Shown here in pieces: positions 44,135 through 55,594 of a stretch of 64,000 bases of DNA; positions within the stretch are counted from its first letter, which is position 1; each line of letters starts with the position of its first letter. The position numbers and the translations under genes are program-made. The DNA comes from Saprospiraceae bacterium (GTDB lineage Bacteria > Bacteroidota > Bacteroidia > Chitinophagales > Saprospiraceae), in assembly GCA_013214355.1 (NCBI GenBank), contig JABSSL010000079.1:56566-120565 (forward strand), in the 5' to 3' direction. Below the pieces are notes generated by a model, which was not told the origin of the DNA, did not search any database, and saw only the letters and a program-made list of their open reading frames with translations.

Positions 44135-46857
44135 AAGGTTTCAAAGTTAAAGGTGAGCGCAGGGAAGACATTTCCTAGTATAGCAAGCTTATTAGCTACC
44201 GGGGCTTGGAAAGGGCGCTGGGTGAAGAAAACAGAAAATGCGTTCTGTCTGCTGTACAGGTTGTATAATGAAATGGTCCAACTCGTCTTGATTTTCCGAG
44301 TAAGATTGTATCCTTTACCAAGGGTGTAGGCTAGATCTACTCGATGATAATCAGGTATTCGCAATTGATTGCGATCAGAGTAGATGGGAATGACTAAGCC
44401 ATTGCTTTCTACGTAGGAGCCGATTGGGGCAGTAGTGGGGCGCCCCGTTCCATAGATAAAGTTGAAACTCAAGGTGTTTCTGCGATTTACGTGGAAATTG
44501 AAGACTAGACTTACATCGTGCGGCTTGTCAAAATTACTGGGAAACCAGTTCTTTTGATTGATGCCTGCCACCTGTCTCTCTGTTCGGGAAAGGGTATAAC
44601 TCAAATAACCATCCCAGCGTCCTTGTTTCTTTTTGGCGCTCAACTCCAGACCATAAGCTCGACCGATGCCCGTCAACAACTGAGTTTCTAGAAATTCGTT
44701 GGCTGTGAGTTCGGCAAAATCTCGAAAATCAAATAGGTCATCAATATATCTTAGGTAAGATTCGGAGGAGAACTCCCAATTATTATCCTTGGAGTTGAGA
44801 AAGTAGCCGACGGAAAAGTTATGAGAACGCAAGGGCCGGATATTCTTATTACTCAATTGCCATTGACTACTTGGTGTAGGGGTGTTGGTATTAGCGATTA
44901 AATTGATGAACTGCGCTGTTCGACTATATCCCCCCTTGATAGAGGCTTGGGGGCTCAATCGGTAGCGAAAGGACACCCGAGGTTCTAAACTGGTATAGGT
45001 CGCCACGATCTTTGCTCCAGCAAAAAAACTGGAGTCTTTAAGGTTCACCAATCTTGGATTTTCTGGATCTTCGTATTCGTAGAAGGTACCTGGGCCTAGC
45101 GCGTTATACATTCCTAGCCGCAGCCCCCCCGACAAGGCGAAGGCCGGGCTGACATTCCAATTGGCATTCAAGAACAAAGCGGATTCCAATCCCTGTTCTC
45201 GCTCTACACTTCTCGCTTTTATTTGCGAAAGTTCCCCTCTTGGACGCAGATCACCTGGGTCCACTTGGTAGAGAATTGAAGAAATTCCTGCGTTTAGCTC
45301 TAAATCATTATCAGGGCTATAGGTCAGTAATTCTTTGATCTTGTAGTAAGTAACATTATTGTCTAATTCCTGAGCATCCGTCCCATCTAGGTCTAACTGC
45401 GTACTTTCATATCGACTGGCAGTGATGGAAAGGCGAGAAAAAAGGCGATCGGAAAAGATTTTTTTGTAAGTGAACTGTCCCATCTGGGTCCCATATTCAT
45501 ACCCGAATTGATTGTTAAAGGCAAAGTCATCCCGAGTGGAATAGAGGGAAAAGGTGATGGTGTTTCTGTCGTTGATCTTATCGGTATACCTCAGGTTAAG
45601 ATCGTAAAAGGAAGCGGAACTTTGTTTTACTTCTGGAAGACGGATAAGCCGAAGCACCCAATCTGAATAACTACTTCTAAAGCCAAGGATTAAGGATGAC
45701 TTACCCTTCACAATTGGCCCTTCCAGGTTGACTTTGCTTGCCACCAAACCTAATCCCCCCTGAGCTTTATAATTTTGAAAACTACCATCCCGCATTTCAA
45801 CATCCAGGACCGACGCTAGACGCCCCCCAAACTGCGCAGGAATATTTCCTTTGTACAGGGTTACATAACTAATTAGTTCGGGGTTGAGGGTACTGAAGAA
45901 GCCTAGCGCATGAGAGGCATTGAAGAGTAAGCCTTCATCCTGCATCAACAGATTTTGGTCTACCTCTCCTCCTCGAACATTAAAGCCGATGGCTCCCTCG
46001 CCGATGGTACTAATTCCCGGTTGTAGCAAGAGACTTTTGATGACATCAATTTCTCCTAGGAAACTCGGCAATTTCTTGATGGATTTTACATCTAACCTGG
46101 CTACTCCGACCTGAGCACTTTCTATATTGACATTGGCCGCCTCTGCACGAACGAGCACTTCCTCTAGTTCAATGGCAGCTTTGTCCAACTGCACATCTAG
46201 CGTTCCACTACCCATTACAGCAACGGATCTAGAGAAGTCATCAAATCAAACATAATGGATCACTAATTCGTGTCGACCGCTTTCGATTTCTAGCTCAAAA
46301 CTACCGTCCACATCCGTAGCAGTTCCTTGATTCAAGTTTTTCCAAAAGACGGTGGCCCCAATGATCGGCTCTTCCGTGGCTCCATCCAACACCTTTCCTT
46401 TGACGATAGCTTTGCCGTTACTTTCGAGTGTTTCCACTTGTCCGATCGTCAAATCAGGTTGCCCCTCTACCAAAGCATCTGCTCCGCGTATGCTATTTTC
46501 TAATGCGATATAGAAATCCGAGGAAAAGGAGGAAGAAATGAACGCCTTTGGTACGATGAATATGGCATAGTCTCGATAGTTGAGAAAGCTCAGGTCTGTA
46601 CTAGCTAGGAGTTGAACCAAGACTTGCTGTAAGGGCGTCTCGGCGAAGGTGAAGCTTTGTTGTTCTTGTGGGAGATCCGAGTTTCGGAAGTAGAATTTGA
46701 ATAGTGTGCGTTCCTCCAGGTCCGCAAGAATATCAGCAACAGCTTGATTGTTATAGACGGCTGTGATCGGGTTATCCTTGATCGTGCTTTGCCCGGAGAG
46801 CGAGCATAGCCAGAGCGCAAATAGGGTCGTGCTAAACAGTCGGAAAATAATTCGCAT
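44131..46857 (-). pseudogene. TonB-dependent receptor interrupted by an in-frame TGA
   Basis: Read through one stop, the frame encodes 908 residues: signal peptide MRIIFRLFSTTLFALWLCSLSG, an STN-like domain (about 30-100), a carboxypeptidase-regulatory-like domain (about 165-235), a plug (IKKLPSFLGEIDVIKSLLLQPGI, FNVRGGEVDQNLLMQDEG, about 255-350) and a 22-strand-type barrel. TGA at 46246-46248 (codon 204) lies in GRHELVIHYV-stop-FDDFSRS, exactly where a Gly (GGA) is expected, so a single G-to-T change explains it. The two parts are otherwise in the same frame and undamaged. Possible explanations are a recent nonsense mutation, a sequencing error or recoding. DUF4249 and MG2 genes follow as an operon. 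Confidence 0.8.
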
Positions 46858-47075
46858 ACTGTGGGTGTTCGTGCTTAAAGATGGTTTGGTAAATGTAGAC
46901 TTAATAAAGTCCAATCCATTCAAGTTTCCGGAGATTAAATGTGTCCTGGCAGTCAAAACCGGATAAGCCTTAGCTAGGCTTACTTATTTGACAAATGATA
47001 GCTTGGGGTTTATCCATCACTCTAATCAAGTCGCTTCTGTGGTGGCCCGTTCATCTTGAGTCGAATTGAGCGCTA

Positions 47076-48458
47076 ATGATTACTTTTAAAGAAACGAAAA
47101 CCACTATGTTACCAAAGACACTACTTTTTCTCCTAGGGGTTGGGGTGCTATTAAATCTGCTCAGTTGCCAAGATCAGCAGGACCATGTTGACCCCTCAAG
47201 CTATCTTGGTGTTCCAGAAACAGAGATACAACAAGAACTTGATCATTTAGTTGAACTTTGGTATCCACGAATTGTCGATACCTTAAATGGCGGCTACTAC
47301 ACTAATTTCGAATTTGATTGGTCACGTAGTGAAGATCAACCCAAGATGCTGGTTACTCAGGCTCGCGGACTTTGGACTGCTGCTCGTTTAGCACAAGTTT
47401 ATCCAGATCGGGTCGAACTAGTGGACGCGGCCGAACATGGCTATACTTTTTTGATCCAAAATCTCTGGATGGAGGATCAGGGAGGCTTTAGGTTAAAGTG
47501 GCCTGAAGAAGCAGAGGACAAGGTTTTTCGGCTCACGTACGCGAATGCATTTGCCCTTTACGCTCTTGCGGAATACGCTAAAATCAAGCCTGAAAAGGAA
47601 GTGTTGAGTTGGGTCGAACGAAGTTTTGATTGGTTGGAAAGCCATGCACACGATGCACAACATGGTGGTTATTATAACCTAGTTCTTTTTGATGGAGCGA
47701 CAGGAAAGGGTCGTGGTTGGGGAGATGGAAATTGGAAGGGTCAAAATACAAGCATTCATCTATTGGAAGCTTTGACTAATACCTACTTGGTACTTCCCTT
47801 ACCTAAGGTGAAGAAGCGTTTGGAGGAGATGTTAGTATTGGTACGAGATACTTTTGTCCGAGAAAATGGTAGCCTTCGACTTTATTTTACCAACGATTGG
47901 TCGCCGGTAGATTACAGTGATTCGACTCGACAGTTTATTCTAGATAACATTTATGATGATCACGTTTCCTTCGGACATGATATAGAAACAGCCTTTCTGC
48001 TTTACGAAGCCAACTTAGTACTACAAAAGGGTGAAGTCGATTCCAAAACCTTAGAGGTTACGAAAAAGATGATAGATCACTGCTTGGCGACAGGTTTTGA
48101 TCAAAACTTTCAAGGTATTTTTGACAAAGGGTATTACTTCCAAGGTCAAGAAGATATAGAAGTGACTGATCGGCACAAAAGTTGGTGGGCTCAGGCTGAG
48201 GCTTGGCACGCCTTAGCCTTATTTTCCAATCTATTCCCCGAGGAGCATTCCTATCCACAAGCATTTCAAGCTATGTGGACCTATATTCGGGAACAGCTCA
48301 TCGACCCGGAACATGGTGGTTGGTACAATGCAGGCTTAGATGAAACGCCCAAGGCCATCCGACAACGCAAGGCGCACCAGTGGAAAGGAGCTTACCACAA
48401 TGGGCGTGCCTTGCTTCAGGTGCTAGAGTATGCAAGGAGTGGACCTAAGGGACATTAG
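47076..48458 (+). CDS. AGE-family epimerase/isomerase lipoprotein
   Basis: An (alpha/alpha)6-barrel protein of the N-acylglucosamine/cellobiose 2-epimerase family, 460 residues from this ATG; an in-frame ATG at 47106 begins directly at the signal sequence and may be the true start. The lipobox LLNLLSC implies a lipid-anchored protein in the periplasm or at the surface, unusual for a family that mostly works in the cytoplasm. Family features are NGGYYTNFEFDW (about 65-76), ARGLWTAARL, HGGYYNLVLFDG, HDIETAFLLYEA (catalytic His region) and KSWWAQAEAWHALALF, with EHGGWYNAGLDE near the end. It could epimerise beta-glucan or mannan oligosaccharides released by the neighbouring hydrolases (inference). 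Confidence 0.85.
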   Translation: MITFKETKTTMLPKTLLFLLGVGVLLNLLSCQDQQDHVDPSSYLGVPETEIQQELDHLVELWYPRIVDTLNGGYYTNFEFDWSRSEDQPKMLVTQARGLWTAARLAQVYPDRVELVDAAEHGYTFLIQNLWMEDQGGFRLKWPEEAEDKVFRLTYANAFALYALAEYAKIKPEKEVLSWVERSFDWLESHAHDAQHGGYYNLVLFDGATGKGRGWGDGNWKGQNTSIHLLEALTNTYLVLPLPKVKKRLEEMLVLVRDTFVRENGSLRLYFTNDWSPVDYSDSTRQFILDNIYDDHVSFGHDIETAFLLYEANLVLQKGEVDSKTLEVTKKMIDHCLATGFDQNFQGIFDKGYYFQGQEDIEVTDRHKSWWAQAEAWHALALFSNLFPEEHSYPQAFQAMWTYIREQLIDPEHGGWYNAGLDETPKAIRQRKAHQWKGAYHNGRALLQVLEYARSGPKGH

Positions 48459-49237
48459 GTATTTAAGTTGACGAATCCACCGTCAATCGGATAATTAGTA
48501 CCTGTAAGGAAGCTAGCTTCATCAGAGCAAAGGTAGCGAGCCAGATTAGCTATCTCCACCGGCTTAGCCATACGGCCGATAGGTTGTGTTTTCGAAAGTT
48601 GCTCATACATTTCCTGCTCTTGACCCGGATAGTGCTGTTTGAGGTAGTTGTCAACGAAGGGAGTATGTACGCGAGCAGGGGCAATGCTGTTGCATCGGAT
48701 ATTATATTCCAAATAATCCCTTGCAACGGTATACGTCATGAGTTCAACCGCGCCTTTGCTAGTAGAGTAGGCGAAGCGATCAGGTAAGCCTACCATAGAG
48801 GCTACGGAGCCCATATTGATAATTACACCGTTCTTTTGCTCCATCATGAAGGGAATTACCCCATACATGCAATTATAGACTCCCTTGATATTAACTTGAT
48901 AAATGCGATCGAAATCAGCTTCGCTGGTTTCGTGTAATTTACCTATGTGAGAGATGCCAGCGTTGTTGATCAGGATATCTATTCGGCCGGTTTCTGCGAA
49001 GACTTCCTGGCAACTTGCTTGGACTTGCTGTTGATTGGAAACATCTACGGACCTAAATTTGACCTTACCGCCTTGATCGGAAATGCTATCCGCTACGGCT
49101 TGGCCTTTTTCGGCATTAAATTCCATTAATTGCACATAGGCACCAGCCTCTGCGAAGACTCGGCACATTTGTTCTCCAATACCACTTCCACCGCCGGTGA
49201 TAATGGCAACCTTATCAGTTAGATCGAATGCTTTCAT
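48455..49237 (-). CDS. short-chain dehydrogenase/reductase
   Basis: A 260-residue classical SDR: ITGGGSGIGEQMCRVFAEAGA (about 14-34), NNAGISHIG (about 91-99), INMGSVASM (catalytic Ser about 143), YSTSKGAVELM (Tyr/Lys about 156-160) and a C-terminal LTGTNYPIDGGFVN. The MEFNAEKG after strand two suggests NAD(H). Relatives near sugar-use genes oxidise L-fucose, galactose or other sugars; the exact substrate is open. Its stop overlaps the convergent AGE epimerase gene by four bases. Confidence 0.9.
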   Translation of the reverse strand: MKAFDLTDKVAIITGGGSGIGEQMCRVFAEAGAYVQLMEFNAEKGQAVADSISDQGGKVKFRSVDVSNQQQVQASCQEVFAETGRIDILINNAGISHIGKLHETSEADFDRIYQVNIKGVYNCMYGVIPFMMEQKNGVIINMGSVASMVGLPDRFAYSTSKGAVELMTYTVARDYLEYNIRCNSIAPARVHTPFVDNYLKQHYPGQEQEMYEQLSKTQPIGRMAKPVEIANLARYLCSDEASFLTGTNYPIDGGFVNLNT

Positions 49238-49380
49238 TGATTTCGTTATTGTTTTGAAAACTTGTCAGTCACTAGGCAATTCTAAAGACAAGTGAAGTAA
49301 ACTTGCCCTAAGTTATTATTTTGTTGGTGCTATCAAAGCGTTAATGTAAGACGACTTTTTTGAATTAATCACCCGAAGTA

Positions 49381-50898
49381 ATGAAAATATCGACTGTACT
49401 GACTTTTGTATTTCTTCCAGTAGTTTTGCTGAATGCACAGACTTCGCTAGAGCAAATAGATTTAAGTAGCGGAAAGTATAAGGTAGGCTTCAAGCATTAC
49501 ACTAATATCGACAGCACTAGAACTTATCGAATAAAGAATGAGTTCAATAACCAATTCATCGATAGACCCATTCCCATCAGCATTTGGTATCCTGCCGAGA
49601 TTGAAGATGATCATTCGCAACAATTAACAGTTTTAGACTATTTGGAGATCTTAAAGGAAGAGGAAGAGTGGGGTAATCTGCCCAATGAATTCTTGCTAGA
49701 CTGGTTTCATTATTTATGGAATACAGCTGAAAACAGAGCGCATTTAACGGAAAAAGTAAATGCTTTCTCTAACTCCAATTTTATAAATGGCAAATTTCCA
49801 GTTGTAGTTTATGCGCCCAGTTATCAGGCATCATCCATCGAAAATTTCGCCTTGTTCGAGTATTTGGCCAGTAATGGGTTCGTCGTGATATCAAGTCCAT
49901 CTAGAGGTACAGAGACAAGAGAGTTAGAAGGGGGGACAAGCAAGGATATGGAAACCCAATCTCGTGATGTTGAATTCCTTCTAAAAGAACTTCATAAGTA
50001 TGATGGTATAGATCGGGATAAAATAGCGCTTATGGGGTTTAGTTTTGGTGGACTATCGAATGCTATTACTGTCATGAAAAATAAAAATATTAAAGCATTA
50101 ATCAGTCTAGATGGAACGGAAAGATACCGGTATAATATACTAGAGAAATCAGCCTATTTTAACCTGGACAACTTGAATGTTCCATACGTTCACTTTGCGC
50201 AAAAGGATATACCAGAAGTTGTTTTGCGGGAAGATAAAATTCCAGAAAGGTTGAACTACGAATTCCAACTGTACGACTCCTTAAAATATAGCAATGTCTA
50301 CCGGTACAAATTCCATGATCTAACGCACTCAAATTTTAGTTCATATGGCATTCTATTCGGTAATAGAGACAAAAGACAGGACAAGAGCGACGATAAAATC
50401 ATGGCTTCATATCGACAACTTTCGGAATACGTTTTACAACATCTTAATGCTACCTTGAACAAGGAGGACAGTGCCATGAAATTCATTGAGAAGAACCCTG
50501 AGCAAGATTGGGTCTCGAAAAAAATGAAGAAATCACGGAGTACAGCGTTTGACTATAAAAACTTCAATGATCTAGCAGTACACCAAGCTTATGAGGACTT
50601 AATTCCGCTGTACAAAAGTACATTAGCACAACATCCACAGCTTCAATTAGAAGAAAGGATGTTAAACACGCTCGGGTTAAGATTGTCATTTGATCCTAAC
50701 AAAAGAGAACAAGGAATAAACGTATTGTTACTAGCTGTACATCTCTACCCAAAATCTGCCAATTTATATGATAGCCTAGCTGAAGCTTACCTGTCCAATC
50801 AGGATTTTGAAAATGCAATGGTACATTTTAAAAAGTCCCTGGCCTTGAATCCCGAGAACCAAAATGCAATAAATAGACTGAAACAGCTGAAACAATAG
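49381..50898 (+). CDS. secreted alpha/beta hydrolase with C-terminal TPR
   Basis: A 505-residue exported protein. The signal peptide is MKISTVLTFVFLPVVLLNA. An alpha/beta-hydrolase domain related to dienelactone hydrolases and platelet-activating-factor acetylhydrolase-type esterases covers about 60-360, with the nucleophile elbow GFSFGG (about 219-224) and a candidate His in HDLTHSNFSS (about 316). The C-terminus carries two TPR-like motifs (about 435-505, ANLYDSLAEAYLSNQDFENAMVHFKKSLALNPENQNAI). The combination of esterase and TPR occurs in Bacteroidota. Codon usage is somewhat more A+T-rich than its neighbours. Substrate unknown. Confidence 0.82.
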   Translation: MKISTVLTFVFLPVVLLNAQTSLEQIDLSSGKYKVGFKHYTNIDSTRTYRIKNEFNNQFIDRPIPISIWYPAEIEDDHSQQLTVLDYLEILKEEEEWGNLPNEFLLDWFHYLWNTAENRAHLTEKVNAFSNSNFINGKFPVVVYAPSYQASSIENFALFEYLASNGFVVISSPSRGTETRELEGGTSKDMETQSRDVEFLLKELHKYDGIDRDKIALMGFSFGGLSNAITVMKNKNIKALISLDGTERYRYNILEKSAYFNLDNLNVPYVHFAQKDIPEVVLREDKIPERLNYEFQLYDSLKYSNVYRYKFHDLTHSNFSSYGILFGNRDKRQDKSDDKIMASYRQLSEYVLQHLNATLNKEDSAMKFIEKNPEQDWVSKKMKKSRSTAFDYKNFNDLAVHQAYEDLIPLYKSTLAQHPQLQLEERMLNTLGLRLSFDPNKREQGINVLLLAVHLYPKSANLYDSLAEAYLSNQDFENAMVHFKKSLALNPENQNAINRLKQLKQ

Positions 50899-51064
50899 GG
50901 AGGATTTTGTTTGTTTGCATGCTAGTGTGTTTTCTTTGATCATTCATTCGTTTTCGAAGAGGAGGTCAGAAAAGCAAAACCAATCTTCCTCTTCAGTTGC
51001 GGTTTAGCGGAAGACGCCCCAAAACCCTCTACCGCCTCCACAAACTGTGGCCAAAACCAAAGTT

Positions 51065-51631
51065 ATGATAAGGGATTATCTGAATTCATTTAGGATTCTA
51101 ACAGAGGATGATATCAGTACTTTTATGAGTATGGTAACTTCAAAAAGCCTCAAAAAAGGTGAGTTCTTTATTACCGAAGGAAAAATAAGTAGATATATCG
51201 CATACATTCAATCTGGTATATTTCGCTCATTTTATCATTCTTCTGCACAAGAAGAGGTGACTTATTGTTTTACCTTCAAAAATACCTTGATCACCGCATA
51301 TAGTTCTTGGATTACCCAAAAACCAACCACTGAAAATATTCAAGCGCTAACGGATATGGAATTGATGCTGATTTCATTGGAAAATATGAGGGACTTGGAA
51401 GTTTCAAACCCAAATTGGATAAAGTTCTTCAAACATATAGCAGAATTAGAATACATCAATTTAGAGAACAGAGTATTTATGCTACAGCGAGAATCTGCTG
51501 AATTAAGATATCAAAACCTAGTAGATAACCATCCAGAGTACCTCCATCACATTCCACTTCACTATTTAGCCTCCTATTTAGGAGTCACGCAACGTCATTT
51601 GAGTCGAATAAGAAAGAACTTTGCTTTTTAG
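51065..51631 (+). CDS. Crp/Fnr-family transcriptional regulator
   Basis: A 188-residue Bacteroidota-type Crp/Fnr regulator: cyclic-nucleotide-binding-like roll (about 20-115, KSLKKGEFFITEGKISRYIAYIQSGIFRSFY) and C-terminal helix-turn-helix (HYLASYLGVTQRHLSRIRK, about 167-186). The frame also opens at GTG 51047; ATG 51065 is preferred. It precedes the haloalkane-dehalogenase-like gene by 53 bases and probably regulates it, since regulators of this kind are often encoded beside one small-enzyme target. The ligand is unknown. Confidence 0.87.
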   Translation: MIRDYLNSFRILTEDDISTFMSMVTSKSLKKGEFFITEGKISRYIAYIQSGIFRSFYHSSAQEEVTYCFTFKNTLITAYSSWITQKPTTENIQALTDMELMLISLENMRDLEVSNPNWIKFFKHIAELEYINLENRVFMLQRESAELRYQNLVDNHPEYLHHIPLHYLASYLGVTQRHLSRIRKNFAF

Positions 51632-51681
51632 ACATATGTCCTTTACATAGCGTTGCCACAGCAGATAGCTTTGTACCATAA

Positions 51682-53248
<1,567 letters not shown>

Positions 53249-53297
53249 TTTTACGGCTAGATTTTTAGACGGTCGTAGTAGAACTATGGCCAACTCC

Positions 53298-53343
53298 ATG
53301 GATGCTGTTCGTCCCACTTTTTGCGGGGATGAACAGCATCCAT
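53298..53343 (+). terminator. strong hairpin after the dehalogenase operon
   Basis: An 18-bp stem (53298-53315 with 53326-53343, one G-U pair) with a 10-base loop, followed by TTCC rather than a pure T-run. The position 50 bases after the DUF2306 gene fits a terminator. Confidence 0.55.
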
Positions 53344-53493
53344 TTCCTTGATACGTCATCAAAAAGAAAAGATGTCGAGGCTGCTAATAGTTTCTCTTAA
53401 GCTAGAGGGAGTACGGCTATTTTGACCATAAAACAAATTTTCCCGTTTCAAGGCCATGACGATTTGGTCCAACCGATTCTTGGCTCATTCTCC

Positions 53494-54249
53494 TTAGAAA
53501 CTGTCGATAATGGCAAGGAAATCGTCAGGCTTCAAAGAAGCACCGCCCACTAATCCCCCGTCAACATCTGGCTGTGAGAATAGCTCCTTGGCGTTGGCCG
53601 GTTTCACACTACCACCATACAAAATAGTAGTCGCATCAGCTACTTCTGCCCCGTATTGATCGGCGAGCAACTGTCGGATGACTGCATGCATTTCTTGTGC
53701 TTGTTCCGGGGAAGCGGTCACGCCTGTTCCGATGGCCCAAACGGGTTCGTAGGCAATTACGACGTCGGCAAAGGCTTCCGCAGATAAATGAAATAGAGCA
53801 CCTTTGATTTGATCTGAAACCAGTGCTGTGTGAGTACCTGCTTCTCTGATAGGTAGTTTCTCTCCACAGCAGAAGATGGGCTTTAGGCCGCCCGCTAATA
53901 CTGCGTCAACCTTTTTGGCTAATAGACTAGCTTCCTCCCCAAAGTATTCCCGACGTTCGCTATGTCCTAGAATCACATATTCCACACCCACAGATTTCAA
54001 CATATCTACTGAGATCTCACCAGTATATGCACCCCCTTTTTCTTGATGGCAATTCTGAGCCGCTAACTTGAGGTTTAGCTTTTGCTGAACGGTCATGCTT
54101 ACGGCAGACAAATGAATGAAAGGTGGGGCTAGAATGGCGATAGTATCTGACTCACTCAATCCTGTTGCTACCGCTTCCGCCAAGTCTTTACCTTCTTCAA
54201 AGGACTTGTTCATTTTCCAGTTTCCAGCTACGATGTGCTGTCTTTTCAT
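53494..54249 (-). CDS. tpiA: triosephosphate isomerase
   Basis: The glycolytic TIM-barrel enzyme interconverting dihydroxyacetone phosphate and glyceraldehyde-3-phosphate, 251 residues, the normal length. AGNWKMNKS carries the active-site Lys (about 13), ILGHSERREYFGE the electrophilic His (about 96), and AYEPVWAIGTG the catalytic Glu (about 167). The phosphate-binding YGGSVKPAN and GGLVGGASLK complete the site. It stands alone on the minus strand upstream of no obvious operon partner. Confidence 0.97.
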   Translation of the reverse strand: MKRQHIVAGNWKMNKSFEEGKDLAEAVATGLSESDTIAILAPPFIHLSAVSMTVQQKLNLKLAAQNCHQEKGGAYTGEISVDMLKSVGVEYVILGHSERREYFGEEASLLAKKVDAVLAGGLKPIFCCGEKLPIREAGTHTALVSDQIKGALFHLSAEAFADVVIAYEPVWAIGTGVTASPEQAQEMHAVIRQLLADQYGAEVADATTILYGGSVKPANAKELFSQPDVDGGLVGGASLKPDDFLAIIDSF

Positions 54250-54425
54250 TTTACGTGCTTTTGTGTGATGAAGAAAAGTACGATCAGAATGTATTTCGGA
54301 AATGCCATTGCATTTCTAAAAGTGGTGGTGATAAAGGGCCTAAAGAGTTTGTTCAACCAGAAGAATAGCTGAGCTTCCCTAAATTAGCCCCTTGCGGACG
54401 ATGGATCGGAAAGATAGCTTCATTC

Positions 54426-55523
54426 CTATTTCTCTTCTACTTTTTCCTGTCGACGTAGTGCTTGGCCTTTCTTGGTATAAGCAATATTCGCTTCAATTTT
54501 ATGACCAGGACGACTCCATTTCTCTACGTCTCCTGCAGCTACGGTAGCTTCTTCCTTAATGCTAGGTTGTCCGTGTTTGGCGAACGGCTCCGTCGGGGTC
54601 AACCCTAATAGATTAAACATTTCAAGATCCTGGAATACGTCTGGGTTAGGCGTGGTCAGTAGCTTGGCACCAGCGAAGATAGAACCTGCACCCGCCATGA
54701 AACAAAGCGCCTGCCCTTCGATAGACATACTGGTTCTACCGGCAGATAATCGAACAACAGAAGTTGGCATCGCAATTCTAGTCACGGCTACCATCCTAAT
54801 CATCTCCCAGATAGAAACGGGCTCTTGATCTTCCAATGGAGTACCATCCACCGCCACCAAAGCGTTGATCGGAACCGATTCAGGTTGTGGATCCAATCTA
54901 GATAAGGTCAACAACATTTTTAATCTATCATCCACATTCTCTCCCATGCCTATGATCCCACCCGAACAAACGGTCAAATCAGCTTTACGGACGTTATCTA
55001 AGGTCTTCAAGCGATCTTCATAGCCACGAGTAGAAATAATTTCTTTGTAGTATTCTTCGGAAGTGTCTAAGTTGTGATTGTAAGCGTACAGCCCCGCATC
55101 AGCAAGGCGCTTGGCTTGATGTTCACTAAGCATGCCCAGGGTTGCGCAGACCTCCATATCAAGCTTATTCACGGTCTTGACTAAATCGATCACATGGTCA
55201 AATTCCTCATTGTCTTTCACATTTCTCCAAGCTGCTCCCATGCAAAGACGGGAAGAACCCAAGGCTTTGGCCTTTTTGGCGGCACTCTCCACCTGCTCTA
55301 CCGTCATTAAATCGTTCTTTTCAACGCCAGTGTGATAGCGAGCCGCCTGCGGGCAATAGGCACAGTCTTCCGGGCAACCCCCCGTTTTTATTGACAAAAG
55401 GGTGCTGATCTGTACTTCTCTTGGGTTGTGGTGTTCTCTATGGACAGATGCTGCTTTGAAGACCAACTCTAGGAGTGGGCTATGGTATAGCTCTTGTAAT
55501 TCTGCTAGTGTCCAATTCTTCAT
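54426..55523 (-). CDS. bioB: biotin synthase
   Basis: A radical-SAM enzyme inserting sulfur into dethiobiotin, 365 residues from the ATG at 55523. The [4Fe-4S] motif is GCPEDCAYCPQA (CxxxCxxC, about 44-55), then LCMGAAWRN, YNHNLDTSEEYY and CSGGIIGMGE, with LSAGRTSM holding the Arg ligand of the [2Fe-2S] sulfur-donor cluster. The frame opens seven codons earlier at TTG. It is the last gene of the bioF-bioD-ketosynthase-bioB cluster, 71 bases after the ketosynthase gene. Confidence 0.97.
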   Translation of the reverse strand: MKNWTLAELQELYHSPLLELVFKAASVHREHHNPREVQISTLLSIKTGGCPEDCAYCPQAARYHTGVEKNDLMTVEQVESAAKKAKALGSSRLCMGAAWRNVKDNEEFDHVIDLVKTVNKLDMEVCATLGMLSEHQAKRLADAGLYAYNHNLDTSEEYYKEIISTRGYEDRLKTLDNVRKADLTVCSGGIIGMGENVDDRLKMLLTLSRLDPQPESVPINALVAVDGTPLEDQEPVSIWEMIRMVAVTRIAMPTSVVRLSAGRTSMSIEGQALCFMAGAGSIFAGAKLLTTPNPDVFQDLEMFNLLGLTPTEPFAKHGQPSIKEEATVAAGDVEKWSRPGHKIEANIAYTKKGQALRRQEKVEEK

Positions 55524-55594
55524 ATCTCTTCGATTTTGGTGCAAATGTAAGGTTTAGTCACTTAGATTGGTAAATGGGGGCGACAAATTATACG

